NCBI RefSeq assembly: GCF_013167895.1
Contig: NZ_BLWC01000001.1
Location: 5,952,001-6,016,000, forward strand
Length of the DNA stretch: 64,000 bases
Reading direction: 5' to 3'
Source of the DNA: Streptomyces fulvorobeus
Lineage (GTDB): Bacteria; Actinomycetota; Actinomycetes; Streptomycetales; Streptomycetaceae
Shown: one piece after another, positions 26,527 to 35,978 of the stretch
Layout of the letters: each line of letters begins with the position of its first letter
Position numbering within the stretch: position 1 is the stretch's first letter
The notes under the pieces: model-generated
Seen by the model: only the letters and a program-made list of their open reading frames with translations
Told to the model about the DNA's origin: nothing
Databases searched by the model: none
Program-made: the position numbers and the translations under genes

Positions 26527-27261
26527 TCATCTGCCGGAGGTGCCGCCGCCCCGGAGCGTGGGCACCGTGTGGCGGATGCGGCGCAGGTGCTGGACGAGTC
26601 CCCGGCCGTTCCCGTCGACCACTTCCGCCGCTATCTCGCCCATCTTCTGGTTGGTCCCCTGCGAGATCGCCCGCAGGATCGTGAACGCCTCGTCCGCGCC
26701 GCAGCCCACCACGCGCATCACGATGCCGCAGGCGCGGTCGATCACGGCGCGCGACGTGATGGCCTTCCTGAGCTGTTGCACCTCGACCCTGGCCGAGGTG
26801 CAGGCGTGCTCGCGGAGCAGTCCCTCGACGAACTCCTCCGCGAGCACCCGGACGGGGTGCTGGAGCGCCGGGGACAGCGCGCCCGGCCGGAACGCGTAGA
26901 GGGTGACCGCCGTGGCCATGCCGTGCTGGTGGACCGGAACGGTCAGACAGGCACGGATTCCCGCTTCCAGGGCACGGGCGCGGAACCGGGGCCACCGGGT
27001 GTCCGCCAGAAGATCGACGCAGGCGACGGGTTCACGCGAGGCGAAGGCATCGGCATCCGGGCCCTCGCCTCCCGAATCCCGCAGCTCGGCCAGGACCGCG
27101 AGGTCCGGATGGGTGGCCGTGGTCCGGCGCCCGCACTCCGGTACACGGAGCGTCACGGTCGCTCCGCAGCAGGCCGGTGCGCACTCCAGAGCGCGCAGGG
27201 CCAACCGCGTGGTCCGCCGCACAGCAGCCGCGGACTCCGCGTTCACCTCGGACGAAGACAC
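26527..27261 (-). CDS. GAF-like and ANTAR domain RNA-binding regulator
   Basis: 244 residues. The first ~150 form a GAF-like sensor domain with several cysteines (CAPACCG). The last part is an ANTAR domain (LRKAITSRAVIDRACGIVM, then DEAFTILRAISQGTNQKMGEIA), which binds paired RNA hairpins to prevent termination. GTG 27261 has GGAGGAG upstream. It is divergent from the PAS-GAF gene at 27366, and the two may belong to one signalling system. Confidence 0.85.
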   Translation of the reverse strand: MSSSEVNAESAAAVRRTTRLALRALECAPACCGATVTLRVPECGRRTTATHPDLAVLAELRDSGGEGPDADAFASREPVACVDLLADTRWPRFRARALEAGIRACLTVPVHQHGMATAVTLYAFRPGALSPALQHPVRVLAEEFVEGLLREHACTSARVEVQQLRKAITSRAVIDRACGIVMRVVGCGADEAFTILRAISQGTNQKMGEIAAEVVDGNGRGLVQHLRRIRHTVPTLRGGGTSGR

Positions 27262-27353
27262 TCCGCTCCTCCTCGCGACAGCACGCCGCACCACGCCAGC
27301 AGCACCCCGGACCGGCCGGCCCGGCCGTCCCTCGGGAACGCGGCTCGATCCGT

Positions 27354-27359
27354 TAGCTT
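27354..27359 (+). promoter_or_regulatory. -10 element of a leaderless transcript
   Basis: TAGCTT fits the TANNNT form and ends six bases before ATG 27366, so transcription would start at that ATG. No Shine-Dalgarno is present. No clear -35 element is seen. Confidence 0.4.
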
Positions 27360-27365
27360 CACACC

Positions 27366-28529
27366 ATGACCCAGCCACAGGACTTCGGCAGCGCGTACCG
27401 GGACTTCGTCGCCCGGGTGGAAGAGCTGCGTGCGGCCCGCGCCCGCCCGGACTCCGCACGCTCGGTCCTGCTCGACGCGGCGCTCCTGGAACTGCGGTAC
27501 GTGGTCGACGACCTGCGCCCGGCGTACGAGACGCCCACCCGTGCCCGAGGCGGGCCGTCCGCCGACCAGGCCGAGCAGCGGCTTCTCAAGGCTGTCTTCG
27601 AAAGCCTTCCGGCGCCCGTGGCCCTGGTGGACGGCGACACGGTGGTACGCCGCCTCAACCCCGCAGCCGCCGACCTCACCGGCCTGCCCCAGGGATATGC
27701 GGCGGGCAGGCCGCTGAGCGGAATCCTGCGCCCCGGCGACCGGCCCGCGCTGCGGAGCCAGACCGCCGCCGTCGCCAGGGGCGAAGGCAGCCGCAGCCTC
27801 TGCGTGCCGCTCGAACCCGGGACGGGCGGCAGGGTGCGGGTCACCCTCAGCGAGATCACGCTGCCGGGTGAAGCCGACCCCACCGTACTCGTGGCGCTCT
27901 GGCCCTCCTCCGCCCTGCCGCCCGGGCCGCAACGCGCACAGGGCCGGGACCGGACCCCGAGGGAGGCGGTCAGCGAGGCCGGGCTCACGGACCTGATGGA
28001 CCGCACGAGCGGTCTCCTCCTGAGAGCCGGGGCACACGGCCCGGCGGAAGCACTGCGGGCCGCGACCGCCGCGGTCGGGGAGGCCATCGCCGACTGGGCG
28101 GTGCTCGACCTCCTGGTCGACGGAGCGCTGACCCGCAGCGCGGTGCACGGCCCCGCCGGGGACGACGACCCGGAGCTGGAGAAGACCGTCGTCCAGCAGG
28201 ACCCCCGCCGGTGCCCGGTGGCCGTCGAGGCGGTGCGTACGGGCTCCTCGGTGCTCGACGCGCTCGCGGACGGCCTCGGCCGCCTGGGCGCGGACGGCGA
28301 CGGCGCTCCGCTGACGGGACGCGCCGACGTCAGCTCCCTGCTCACCGTTCCGCTCTCCACCGCTGTCGGTGAGGCCCCGGCGCGGGGCGCCCTGACTCTT
28401 CTGCGGACGGGGACGCGCCCCCCGTTCTCCCTGGCCGAGGCCAAGTACGCGGAGATGATCGCGGGGCACATGGCGATCGTCGCGGAAGGGCTCACCGGCC
28501 GGGCGGATGCGGCCGCAGGCACCGGGTAG
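27366..28529 (+). CDS. PAS and GAF domain sensory protein without output domain
   Basis: 387 residues. A coiled N-terminus (~1-75) is followed by a PAS domain (PAPVALVDGDTVVRRLNPAA, residues ~80-180) and a GAF-like domain (~215-375). There is no kinase, PP2C, ANTAR or HTH part, so it should act by binding a partner. The most obvious candidate is the divergent GAF-ANTAR protein, whose start lies 104 bases away. It reads from a probably leaderless start. Confidence 0.8.
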   Translation: MTQPQDFGSAYRDFVARVEELRAARARPDSARSVLLDAALLELRYVVDDLRPAYETPTRARGGPSADQAEQRLLKAVFESLPAPVALVDGDTVVRRLNPAAADLTGLPQGYAAGRPLSGILRPGDRPALRSQTAAVARGEGSRSLCVPLEPGTGGRVRVTLSEITLPGEADPTVLVALWPSSALPPGPQRAQGRDRTPREAVSEAGLTDLMDRTSGLLLRAGAHGPAEALRAATAAVGEAIADWAVLDLLVDGALTRSAVHGPAGDDDPELEKTVVQQDPRRCPVAVEAVRTGSSVLDALADGLGRLGADGDGAPLTGRADVSSLLTVPLSTAVGEAPARGALTLLRTGTRPPFSLAEAKYAEMIAGHMAIVAEGLTGRADAAAGTG

Positions 28530-28550
28530 GGCCGGGCGGACGGGGGCCGG

Positions 28551-29459
28551 CTACGTGGCGGCGCGCGCCACCCGCGCCTGCCGGCGCCGGGCGGCCGCCC
28601 GGCCCGCGGCGGACAGGCACCAGTCCCACCAGTGGTCGAGCTCACGCGCGGACACGTCCTGCGAGGGGACCACGGCGGGCCAGCGCAGCAGACGCGCCTG
28701 CGCGGACACCTTGGCGCCGCCCCGTACGGGGTCCACCACCAGCGCGGGCACCCCCATGCGCAGGGCCAGGACCATCCCGTGCAGCCGGTCGGTCACCATC
28801 AGGTCCAGCCGTCCCACCAGGGAGAGGTACTGGTCGGGCGTGCCGCACAGCTGCCGGTCGTCGCGGGCGAGGCGGGTGTCGGCCGGCACCCGGGCACAGT
28901 CCTTGGAGGGCAGCCAGGACAGGAGCGCCGCGGTGACCCGGTCGTGGTCGCGCCGGTCACCGTACTCGCCCTGACCGTGTGTGAGGGCGACCCCGACGAG
29001 CGGCGGCTCGGCCATCTGCTGTGCGCCCGCCGCCAGATCGGTGAGGAGCCCTTCGCCCGCCCTGTCGCGTGCCACGATGCGGTGGAAGCCCGTGACCGCC
29101 TCGTCGTCCTCGGCGATGACACTGACACCGATCGCGGTACGCCGGCAGGAGGCGTACCTGCGGTGCAGTCGGGTGACCTGGTCGCCGTGCACCGGGCCGC
29201 AGACGAACAGCAGTTGTTCGTAGTGGGACGGCAGTGCCTCCTCCAGACGGAGCGCCCCCGGAGCGAAGACCGGGCTCCACGCGCTGTCGTGCGCGACACC
29301 CAGATGGCGCAGGGCCTCGGACACGGCACGTTCGGCGAGGGCGTCACCCGCCGTCACCTCCCCGTCCAGGAAGCTGAACCAACCGGTGACCAGCACCCGC
29401 CCGCTTGCCGAACGGGGTCCGAGGAGGTCGTCGAGTACGGCGGGAAGGCTCTGTCGCAT
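28551..29459 (-). CDS. Polysaccharide pyruvyl transferase family protein
   Basis: 302 residues with the family C-terminal signature VGRLDLMVTDRLHGMVLALRMG, which binds the donor. Members transfer pyruvate from PEP to sugars of surface polysaccharides, or act as inverting glycosyltransferase-fold enzymes. ATG 29459 has AGGAAGGG upstream. It is divergent from the heptose/glycosyltransferase operon and separated from it by about 200 bases, so it probably decorates the same glycan. Confidence 0.83.
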   Translation of the reverse strand: MRQSLPAVLDDLLGPRSASGRVLVTGWFSFLDGEVTAGDALAERAVSEALRHLGVAHDSAWSPVFAPGALRLEEALPSHYEQLLFVCGPVHGDQVTRLHRRYASCRRTAIGVSVIAEDDEAVTGFHRIVARDRAGEGLLTDLAAGAQQMAEPPLVGVALTHGQGEYGDRRDHDRVTAALLSWLPSKDCARVPADTRLARDDRQLCGTPDQYLSLVGRLDLMVTDRLHGMVLALRMGVPALVVDPVRGGAKVSAQARLLRWPAVVPSQDVSARELDHWWDWCLSAAGRAAARRRQARVARAAT

Positions 29460-29660
29460 GGTCGTCCGCCCTTCCTGGATTCATCCCGACGGCATCCGCC
29501 GGGGTGCGGCCACGTCGTCGTCCGGCAGTATCGGCGTCAGAGAACCGAGTGGCGGGGAACCGCGCTCGGGGCCGTCAGGAAAGCGGCGGCACGAACAGGA
29601 CGCGGCATTCCGCCGGGGCAGTTCTACACCTTCCCCCCCCGCGAATCGTCCGAGGACACG

Positions 29661-29726
29661 ATGACGTCCAGGCCGCGCGTGTTCCTCAACTCCTCGCACG
29701 GCACGAAGGGAGCAGTGGGTGCATGA
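29661..29726 (+). CDS. Candidate 21-residue leader peptide
   Basis: ATG 29661 has GAGGA at proper spacing, codon use is strongly G/C-biased at third positions (17 of 21), and its TGA overlaps the ATG of the next gene as ATGA. The peptide starts MTSRPRVFLNSSHGTKG. It would translationally couple ribosomes into the heptose operon. No homologue is known to me; chance is possible. Confidence 0.4.
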   Translation: MTSRPRVFLNSSHGTKGAVGA

Positions 29727-30724
29727 CGAACTCAGCGACTGAGCGATTGCCCTGGCGACGCGCGGTGGTGACCGGCGGCGCCGGATTCCTGGGCTCGCAT
29801 CTCTGCGAACGTCTGCTGGACGCCGGAGTCGCCGTCGACTGCGCCGACAACCTCTCGTCGGGATCGTCCGCGAACGTGGCCCACCTCCTGGCAAGGGACG
29901 GATTCCGCTTCGTCGACTGCGATGTGTCCGACGCGGCGTGCGCGCGGGCCCTGACCGGCCCCTACGACGTCGTGCTGCACTTCGCCTGCCCCGCATCGCC
30001 CGCCGACTACCTGCGCATGCCCCTCGAGACACTGGACGTGGGAAGTCTCGGCACCCGCAACATGCTGGGCATCGCTGCCAGGGACGGCGCGCGGCTCCTG
30101 CTCGCCTCGACCTCCGAGGTGTACGGGGACCCCCTCGTCCACCCGCAGCGGGAGGACTACTGGGGCAACGTCAACCCGGTCGGGCCGCGCAGTGTGTACG
30201 ACGAGTCGAAGCGGTTCTCCGAGGCCCTCGTCACCGCCCATGTGGGGGTGCACGGAACGAACGCGGGCATCGTACGGCTGTTCAACACCTACGGACCGCG
30301 CATGCGGGCGCACGACGGCCGGGCCGTACCCACCTTCATCACCCAGGCGCTCGCGGGTGAACCGCTGACCGTCGCGGGTGACGGCAGCCAGACCCGCTCC
30401 CTGTGCTACGTCGACGACACCCTCGACGGAGTGCTGCGCGTCGCCGTGAGCCGGTCGGTGCGCCCCGTGAACATCGGCGGCAGCGACGAGACGACCGTCC
30501 ACGAGATCGCCCGGAGGATCGTCAAACTCACCAACTCCGCCAGCCGGATCGACTTCGTCGACCGGCCGGTCGACGACCCCGAACGGCGGCGTCCTGACAC
30601 CACCCTCGTACGCGAGATGTTCGGCTGGGAACCGAAGGTGGCCTGGGAAGAGGGGCTGGAGCGCACCATCGCGTACTTCGCCTCGCAGACCACGGAGGCC
30701 GAGCGCTCGGCCGGGAATCTCTGA
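29723..30724 (+). CDS. NAD-dependent epimerase/dehydratase, UDP-glucuronate decarboxylase (UXS)-like
   Basis: An extended SDR of 333 residues: NAD motif TGGAGFLGSHL, catalytic LLASTSEVYGDPLVHPQ and YDESK, then RLFNTYGPRM. These segments follow UDP-xylose synthase closely, including WGNVNPVGPRS. It would decarboxylate UDP-glucuronate to UDP-xylose; another dehydratase or epimerase of the same SDR branch cannot be excluded. First large gene of the operon, coupled to a small upstream frame, and 12 bases before the carbamoyltransferase. Confidence 0.85.
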   Translation: MTNSATERLPWRRAVVTGGAGFLGSHLCERLLDAGVAVDCADNLSSGSSANVAHLLARDGFRFVDCDVSDAACARALTGPYDVVLHFACPASPADYLRMPLETLDVGSLGTRNMLGIAARDGARLLLASTSEVYGDPLVHPQREDYWGNVNPVGPRSVYDESKRFSEALVTAHVGVHGTNAGIVRLFNTYGPRMRAHDGRAVPTFITQALAGEPLTVAGDGSQTRSLCYVDDTLDGVLRVAVSRSVRPVNIGGSDETTVHEIARRIVKLTNSASRIDFVDRPVDDPERRRPDTTLVREMFGWEPKVAWEEGLERTIAYFASQTTEAERSAGNL

Positions 30725-30736
30725 AGGAGCCTGCGC

Positions 30737-32371
30737 ATGCGTGTGCTCGGCATCAACGCCCTGTTCCACGACCCGTCAGCCGCCCTCGTCATCGACGGGC
30801 AGATCGTCGCCGCCGCCGAGGAGGAGCGCTTCAGCAGGCGCAAGCACGGCAAGCGGCCCCTTCCGTTCTCCGCATGGGAACTGCCGGAGCTGTCGGCCCG
30901 CTGGTGTCTGGAGAAGGCCGGGCTCACCCCGGCGGACCTCGACGCGGTCGCGTACTCCTACGACCCCGGACTGGCTCTGCCCGCCGAGCAGATGGGGCTC
31001 GACGACCCATGGGACCACCTGCGCCAGCTCTACGCCCGGCGCGCCCCCGAGTTCCTCGCCGAAGCGCTGCCCGGCCTCGACCCGGCCAAGGTCCGCTTCG
31101 TCGCCCACCACGTGGCGCACGCCGCCTCCGCCGGACTCGCCGCGCCCCTCGGCGACTGCGCGGTCCTGGTGCTCGACGGGCGCGGCGAATGCTCCTCCCA
31201 GCTCGCGGGGAACTACACCGGCGGCCGTCTCGACGTCCTGAACTTCCAGCCGCTCCCTGACTCGCTCGGCCTCTTCTACGAGGACCTCACCGATCACCTC
31301 GGATTCCTGCGCAGCAGCGACGAGTTCAAGGTGATGGCCCTCGCCTCCTACGGCACACCCCGCTTCTCCGGGCAGCTCCGCGAGCAGGTCCACGGCCTCG
31401 GGGACGGAGGCTTCCGTGCCCACGGCGTCGACTGGAGCCGGTTCGCGCCGCGCAGGAGGCCCGGCGACCCGTACAGCGCGGACCACGCCGACCTCGCCGC
31501 CAGCGCCCAGCGCTGTCTGGAGGACACGGTCCTGGACCTGGCCCGGTGGCTCCACGAACGCACCGGCTCCTCCCGTCTCGCGCTCGCCGGGGGAGTGGCA
31601 CTGAACTGCGTGGCCAACTCCCGGCTGCACCGGGAGGGCCCGTTCGACGACATCTGGGTCCAGCCGGCCGCAGGTGACGCCGGGACGGCGCTCGGCGCGG
31701 CAGTCCACGTCGCGGCGGAACAGGGACCGGTACAGCCGATGAGCACCGCCGCCCTCGGCCGGGGCTGGGGCGACGAGGAACTGCGCCGCATGCTGGAGGC
31801 GGCGGCGCTGCCCTTCGAGGAACCGGGCGACGTGGCCGCCGCGGTCGCGGAGGAACTGGCCCAGGACGGCATCGTCGCCTGGTTCCAGGGCCGGAGCGAG
31901 TTCGGGCCGCGCGCTCTGGGACACCGCTCCCTGCTCGCCCACCCCGGCAGGGCCGACAACCTGGAGCGGCTGAACGCGGTCAAGGGACGGGAGGAGTTCC
32001 GCCCCGTCGCGCCCATGGTGCTCGCCGAACGGGCGGCCGAACTCTTCGACGGGCCGCTGCCCAGCCCGTACATGCTCTTCGTCCACGACGTCGCCGAGGA
32101 CTGGCGGCCGCGCATCCCGGCCGTGGTCCACGTCGACGGGACGGCCCGCGTCCAGACCGTGGACCGCGCCACCGAACCGCTCGTCGCCCGGATGCTCACC
32201 GCGTTCGAGCAGCGCACCGGGCTGCCGGTCGTCGTGAACACCAGCCTCAACACCGCCGGCCGGCCCATGGTCGACCACCCCCGGGAGGCGCTGGAGTGCT
32301 TCGGGTCGGCGCCGGTCGACCTGCTGGCGATCGGCCCCTTCATCATCCGCCGTTCCAAGGCGTTCACATGA
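30737..32371 (+). CDS. Carbamoyltransferase (NodU/CmcH family)
   Basis: 544 residues. The N-terminal Kae1-like domain starts LGINALFHDPSAALVIDG and has the metal-binding AHHVAHAAS. The C-terminal domain has FQGRSEFGPRALGHRSLLA and VVNTSLNTAGRPMVD. Such enzymes carbamoylate sugars (Nod factors, antibiotic sugars) from carbamoyl phosphate via carbamoyl-AMP. ATG 30737 has AAGGAG. In this operon it is expected to carbamoylate a sugar of the glycan made by the neighbouring transferases. Confidence 0.92.
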   Translation: MRVLGINALFHDPSAALVIDGQIVAAAEEERFSRRKHGKRPLPFSAWELPELSARWCLEKAGLTPADLDAVAYSYDPGLALPAEQMGLDDPWDHLRQLYARRAPEFLAEALPGLDPAKVRFVAHHVAHAASAGLAAPLGDCAVLVLDGRGECSSQLAGNYTGGRLDVLNFQPLPDSLGLFYEDLTDHLGFLRSSDEFKVMALASYGTPRFSGQLREQVHGLGDGGFRAHGVDWSRFAPRRRPGDPYSADHADLAASAQRCLEDTVLDLARWLHERTGSSRLALAGGVALNCVANSRLHREGPFDDIWVQPAAGDAGTALGAAVHVAAEQGPVQPMSTAALGRGWGDEELRRMLEAAALPFEEPGDVAAAVAEELAQDGIVAWFQGRSEFGPRALGHRSLLAHPGRADNLERLNAVKGREEFRPVAPMVLAERAAELFDGPLPSPYMLFVHDVAEDWRPRIPAVVHVDGTARVQTVDRATEPLVARMLTAFEQRTGLPVVVNTSLNTAGRPMVDHPREALECFGSAPVDLLAIGPFIIRRSKAFT

Positions 32372-33419
32372 CGGCCGGGCCCAGCGGGAGCCGGGCCGAT
32401 GACCCGGTCCACGACGCGCACGGACAGCCGCCGGCCGAGCCGTACTCGGTGGTCATCCCCACCATCGGCCGCCCGTGCCTGGACGACTGCCTGCGGGCCC
32501 TGGCCGCCGCGGCCGGGCCACCGCCGTACGAGGTGCTCCTCGTCGACGACCGGCCGTCCCCCGACGGGCTCCCGGACACCCGTGGAGCCGGCCTGCTGAC
32601 CGACCGCGTCCGGGTGCTGGCCACCCGGGGCCGTGGCCCGGCTGCGGCCCGCAACGCGGGACTGCGCGAAGTGACCACCCCCTGGGTGGTCTTCCTCGAC
32701 GACGACGTCCGCGTGCTGCCCGACTGGGGGACCAGACTCGCCCACGACCTCGCCACCGCGGGTGCCGGGACCGCCGGTGTGCAGGGCAGACTGACGGTGC
32801 CCCTCCCCGACGACCGCAGGCCCACGGACTGGGAGCGCTGCACGGCCGGACTGGAACGGGCCGCCTGGGCAACGGCGGACATGGCCTTCCGCACGGAAGC
32901 CGTCCGGGACGCCGGCGGCTTCGACGAACGCTTCCCGCGCGCCTTCCGGGAGGACGCCGACCTCGCCCTGCGCCTGATGGACGCGGGCTGGACGCTGACC
33001 GGCGGAACACGCTCCACCCTGCACCCCGTCAGACCCGCGGACCGCTGGGTGTCCCTGCGCACCCAGCGCGGCAACGCGGACGACGCCCTGATGAGCCGCG
33101 TCCACGGCCCCGACTGGTGGTCCAGGGCCGCTGCCCCCCGCGGCCGCCTGCCCCGCCACCTCGCGGTCACCGCGGCGGGCGCCGCCGCCGCGGGTCTCGC
33201 CCTGGCGGGACGCCGCCGGGCGGCGGCCGCGGCCGCGGCGCTCTGGGCCCTGGGCACCGCGGAGTTCGCCTGGGCGCGCATCGCACCCGGACCGCGCACC
33301 GCCGACGAGGTCACCACCATGGTCGCGACGAGCGCCCTGATCCCGCCCCTGGCCGTACGCCACTGGGCCGCCGGCCGGCTCCGCCACCGCCGTGCCACCC
33401 CCGGGGAGGCCGCCGATGA
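32368..33419 (+). CDS. Glycosyltransferase family 2, C-terminal frame probably lost
   Basis: A GT-A fold enzyme with YSVVIPTIGRPCLDDCL, the DDR metal site region and FLDDDVRVLPDWG, and later GGFDERFPRAFREDADLALR. Two hydrophobic segments near the end (residues ~265-315) suggest membrane attachment. As sequenced the frame does not stop at 33419 but runs to 33756, 340 bases into the next gene, with shadow-like sequence. One extra C in the five-C run near 33398-33402 would end it at the TGA of an ATGA overlap, like its neighbours, giving 350 residues. Start ATG 32368 overlaps the carbamoyltransferase stop. Confidence 0.82.
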
Positions 33420-34015
33420 CCGCCGCCCGGCACAGACCGACGCCGAAGGACGGCCCGAAACCGCTCCGGCCCGCCGCCGTCCTCTTCGACCGCGACGGCA
33501 CCCTGGTCCACGACGTGCCCTACAACGGCGACCCCGAACGGGTCCGCCCGGTCCCGGGCGCGGCCGAAGCCGTCCGGCTCGTACGCGAGGCGGGGATGGC
33601 GACCGGAGTGGTCAGCAACCAGTCCGGCATCGGACGCGGCCTGCTCACCCACGACGAGGTACGCCGGGTCAACCTCCGTGTCGACGAACTGATCGGGCCC
33701 TTCGACGTCTGGGTCTACTGCCCCCACCACCCGGACACCGGATGCCCCTGCCGTAAACCGCGCCCCGGACTCGTCACCGACGCGGCCCGGCGCCTCGGCG
33801 TGCGACCGCAGGACTGCGTGCTCATCGGCGACATCGCGGCCGACGTGCACGCGGCCAGGGCGGCCGGCGCCGAGGGCGTTCTCGTACCCAACACGGCGAC
33901 CCGGCCCGAGGAGATCGCCGCGGAGGCCGAACCGGCCCATGACGTCCTGAGCGCCGTCCTGCGCCTGCTGGCCCGCCCGGCACCCGCCTCCCGGACCCAC
34001 CGGCGGCCGGCATGA
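33416..34015 (+). CDS. gmhB: D-glycero-D-manno-heptose 1,7-bisphosphate 7-phosphatase (GmhB)
   Basis: A 199-residue HAD-IIIA phosphatase: nucleophile motif LFDRDGTLVHD, SNQSG, the zinc-binding loop CPHHPDTGCPCRKP that marks GmhB, and IGDIAADVHAARAAG. It removes the C7 phosphate from heptose bisphosphate. ATG 33416 overlaps the glycosyltransferase stop region. With gmhA and hldE downstream it completes the route to ADP-heptose. Confidence 0.93.
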   Translation: MTAARHRPTPKDGPKPLRPAAVLFDRDGTLVHDVPYNGDPERVRPVPGAAEAVRLVREAGMATGVVSNQSGIGRGLLTHDEVRRVNLRVDELIGPFDVWVYCPHHPDTGCPCRKPRPGLVTDAARRLGVRPQDCVLIGDIAADVHAARAAGAEGVLVPNTATRPEEIAAEAEPAHDVLSAVLRLLARPAPASRTHRRPA

Positions 34016-35019
34016 AGGTACTCGTCGTACGCCTCGACAGCTTCGGTGACGTGCTGCTCGCCGGGCCTGCCGTACGGGCCGCGGCCGAACACGCCTCACA
34101 CCTCACCGTGGTCTGCGGCCCCCTGGGCGAACCCGCCGCGCGGATGCTCCCCGGGGTCGACGACGTCATCGTCTGGCAGGCGCCGTGGGAGGGCACCCAT
34201 CCGCCTCCGGTCGACGAGGCCGACGTCATGGGGCTGGTGGAGACCTTGCGCGAACGGGCCTTCGAGGCGGCGCTCGTGCTGACCTCCTTCCACCAGAGCC
34301 CGCTCCCCGCCGCCCTGCTGCTCCGCCTCGCCGGAGTCCGCAGGATCGGCGCCGACAGCGTCGACCACGCGGGCCACCTGCTCGACGTGCGCCACCAGCG
34401 GCTCCCGGGCCGGCACGAGGCGCAGGCGGCCCTGGACACCGCCGTGGCCATGGGCTTCCAGCCCCGGGCGGGTGACGACGGCCGCCTGCGCGTCCTGCCG
34501 ACGCCCGACACCGTCCCGCTCACGGGCAACGGCCCCTACGTCGTCGTACACCCCGGTGCCAGCGCCCAGGCCCGCTCCTGGGACGCCGGACGGCACGCGC
34601 AGGCGGTCCTGCTGCTCGCCGACGCGGGACACCGGGTCGTCGTGACCGGAGGGCCGGGCGAGACCGGGCTCACCCGGCAGGTCGCCGGTGACGTGGCCAT
34701 CGACCTCGGCGGGCGTACGAGCCCCCGGACGCTGGCCGGGGTGCTGTACGGCGCCGACGTGCTCGTCTGCGGGAACACCGGCCCGGCCCACCTCGCCGCC
34801 GCCGTCGGCACCCCGGTCGTCTCCCTCTTCGCACCCGTCGTGCCCGCCTCGCGCTGGGCACCGTTCGGCGTCCCCTCCGTGCTGCTCGGCGACCAGCGCG
34901 CGCCGTGCGCCGACACGAGGGCCCGCAACTGCCCGGTCCCCGGGCACCCCTGTCTGAACGGCGTCACCCCGGAAGACGTGCTGAGCGCCGTGCACAAGCT
35001 ACTGAAGGTGAGCTCATGA
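34012..35019 (+). CDS. Glycosyltransferase family 9 (heptosyltransferase-like), first copy
   Basis: 335 residues with VVRLDSFGDVLLAGPAVRA and the C-terminal CGNTGPAHLAAAVGTPVVSLF, the two GT9 hallmarks, plus the tail RNCPVPGHPCL with two Cys typical of ADP-heptose transferases. It should transfer heptose from ADP-heptose, produced by the neighbouring enzymes. ATG 34012 overlaps the gmhB stop. Acceptor unknown; no membrane segment. Confidence 0.9.
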   Translation: MKVLVVRLDSFGDVLLAGPAVRAAAEHASHLTVVCGPLGEPAARMLPGVDDVIVWQAPWEGTHPPPVDEADVMGLVETLRERAFEAALVLTSFHQSPLPAALLLRLAGVRRIGADSVDHAGHLLDVRHQRLPGRHEAQAALDTAVAMGFQPRAGDDGRLRVLPTPDTVPLTGNGPYVVVHPGASAQARSWDAGRHAQAVLLLADAGHRVVVTGGPGETGLTRQVAGDVAIDLGGRTSPRTLAGVLYGADVLVCGNTGPAHLAAAVGTPVVSLFAPVVPASRWAPFGVPSVLLGDQRAPCADTRARNCPVPGHPCLNGVTPEDVLSAVHKLLKVSS

Positions 35020-35978
35020 ACATCCTGATCTGGCACGTGCACGGTTCGTGGCTGACCTCCTTCGTCCAGGGGCCGCACACCTACCTCGTCCCCGTGACAC
35101 CCGACCGCGGGCCCGACGGCCTCGGCCGCGCCCGCACCTGGGCCTGGCCCGGCACCGTACTCGAACGCACCCCCGAGGAACTCCGGAGCTGCCCGATCGA
35201 CCTCGTCGTCCTGCAACGGCCGCACGAGATCGATCTCGCCCACGCCTGGACCGGGCGGCGGCCGGGCAAGGACGTCCCCGCCGTGTACGTCGAGCACAAC
35301 AGCCCGCACGAGAGCGCCGTGGACACCGTGCACCCGCTCGCCGGCCGGCCGGACATCCCCCTCGTCCACGTCACCCACTTCAACCGGCTGATGTGGGACA
35401 ACGGCCGCGCCCCGACCAGCGTCATCGAGCACGGCATCATCGACCCCGGACACCTGTGGACCGGTACCGAGCCCCGAGCCGCCGTGGTCGTCAACGAACC
35501 CGTACGGCGCGGCCGTACAACCGGTACGGACCTGCTGCCCGGCTTCGCCGCCGCGGCGCCGCTCGACGTCTTCGGCATGGGTACGGAAGGGCTGGCCCGC
35601 CACCTCCGCCTCACGCCGGAGCTGTGCCGCACCTCCGATCTCCCGCAGAGCGCCCTCCACCCCGCCATGGCGCGCTGCCGGGTCTATCTGCACCCCGTGC
35701 GGTGGACCTCGCTGGGGCTCTCGCTCCTCGAAGCGATGTTCCTCGGCATGCCCGTCGTCGCGCTGGCGACGACGGAGGTCCAGGAGGCGGTACCGCCGGA
35801 CGCCGGGGTGGTGTCCAACCGGCCCGAAGTGCTCCGCGAGGCCCTGCGCCACTTCCTCGCGGACGCCGGCCACGCCGAGCGGACCGGAGGCAGGGCACGG
35901 GCCGCCGCCCGAGCCAGGTACGGAGTCCAGCGGTTCCTGGACGACTGGGAACGACTCATGAAAGAGGTCACGCGATGA
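35016..35978 (+). CDS. Glycosyltransferase (GT4-like)
   Basis: 320 residues with a GT-B fold: HNSPHESAVDTVHPL after the first strand and the donor-site segment SLLEAMFLGMPVVALATTEVQEAV at the end. I could not assign a named subfamily; the N-terminal WHVHGSW is unusual. ATG 35016 overlaps the previous stop. It probably adds one sugar in the glycan. Confidence 0.8.
   Translation: MNILIWHVHGSWLTSFVQGPHTYLVPVTPDRGPDGLGRARTWAWPGTVLERTPEELRSCPIDLVVLQRPHEIDLAHAWTGRRPGKDVPAVYVEHNSPHESAVDTVHPLAGRPDIPLVHVTHFNRLMWDNGRAPTSVIEHGIIDPGHLWTGTEPRAAVVVNEPVRRGRTTGTDLLPGFAAAAPLDVFGMGTEGLARHLRLTPELCRTSDLPQSALHPAMARCRVYLHPVRWTSLGLSLLEAMFLGMPVVALATTEVQEAVPPDAGVVSNRPEVLREALRHFLADAGHAERTGGRARAAARARYGVQRFLDDWERLMKEVTR

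Noticed and set aside
29633..29640. Run of eight C bases in the heptose operon leader
   Set aside because: Could mark phase variation, but it lies outside any supported gene, so no switching effect can be argued.
30737..32371. Carbamoyltransferase as sign of an antibiotic gene cluster
   Set aside because: No PKS, NRPS, aminocyclitol or other biosynthetic core gene is near; the neighbours are glycan genes.
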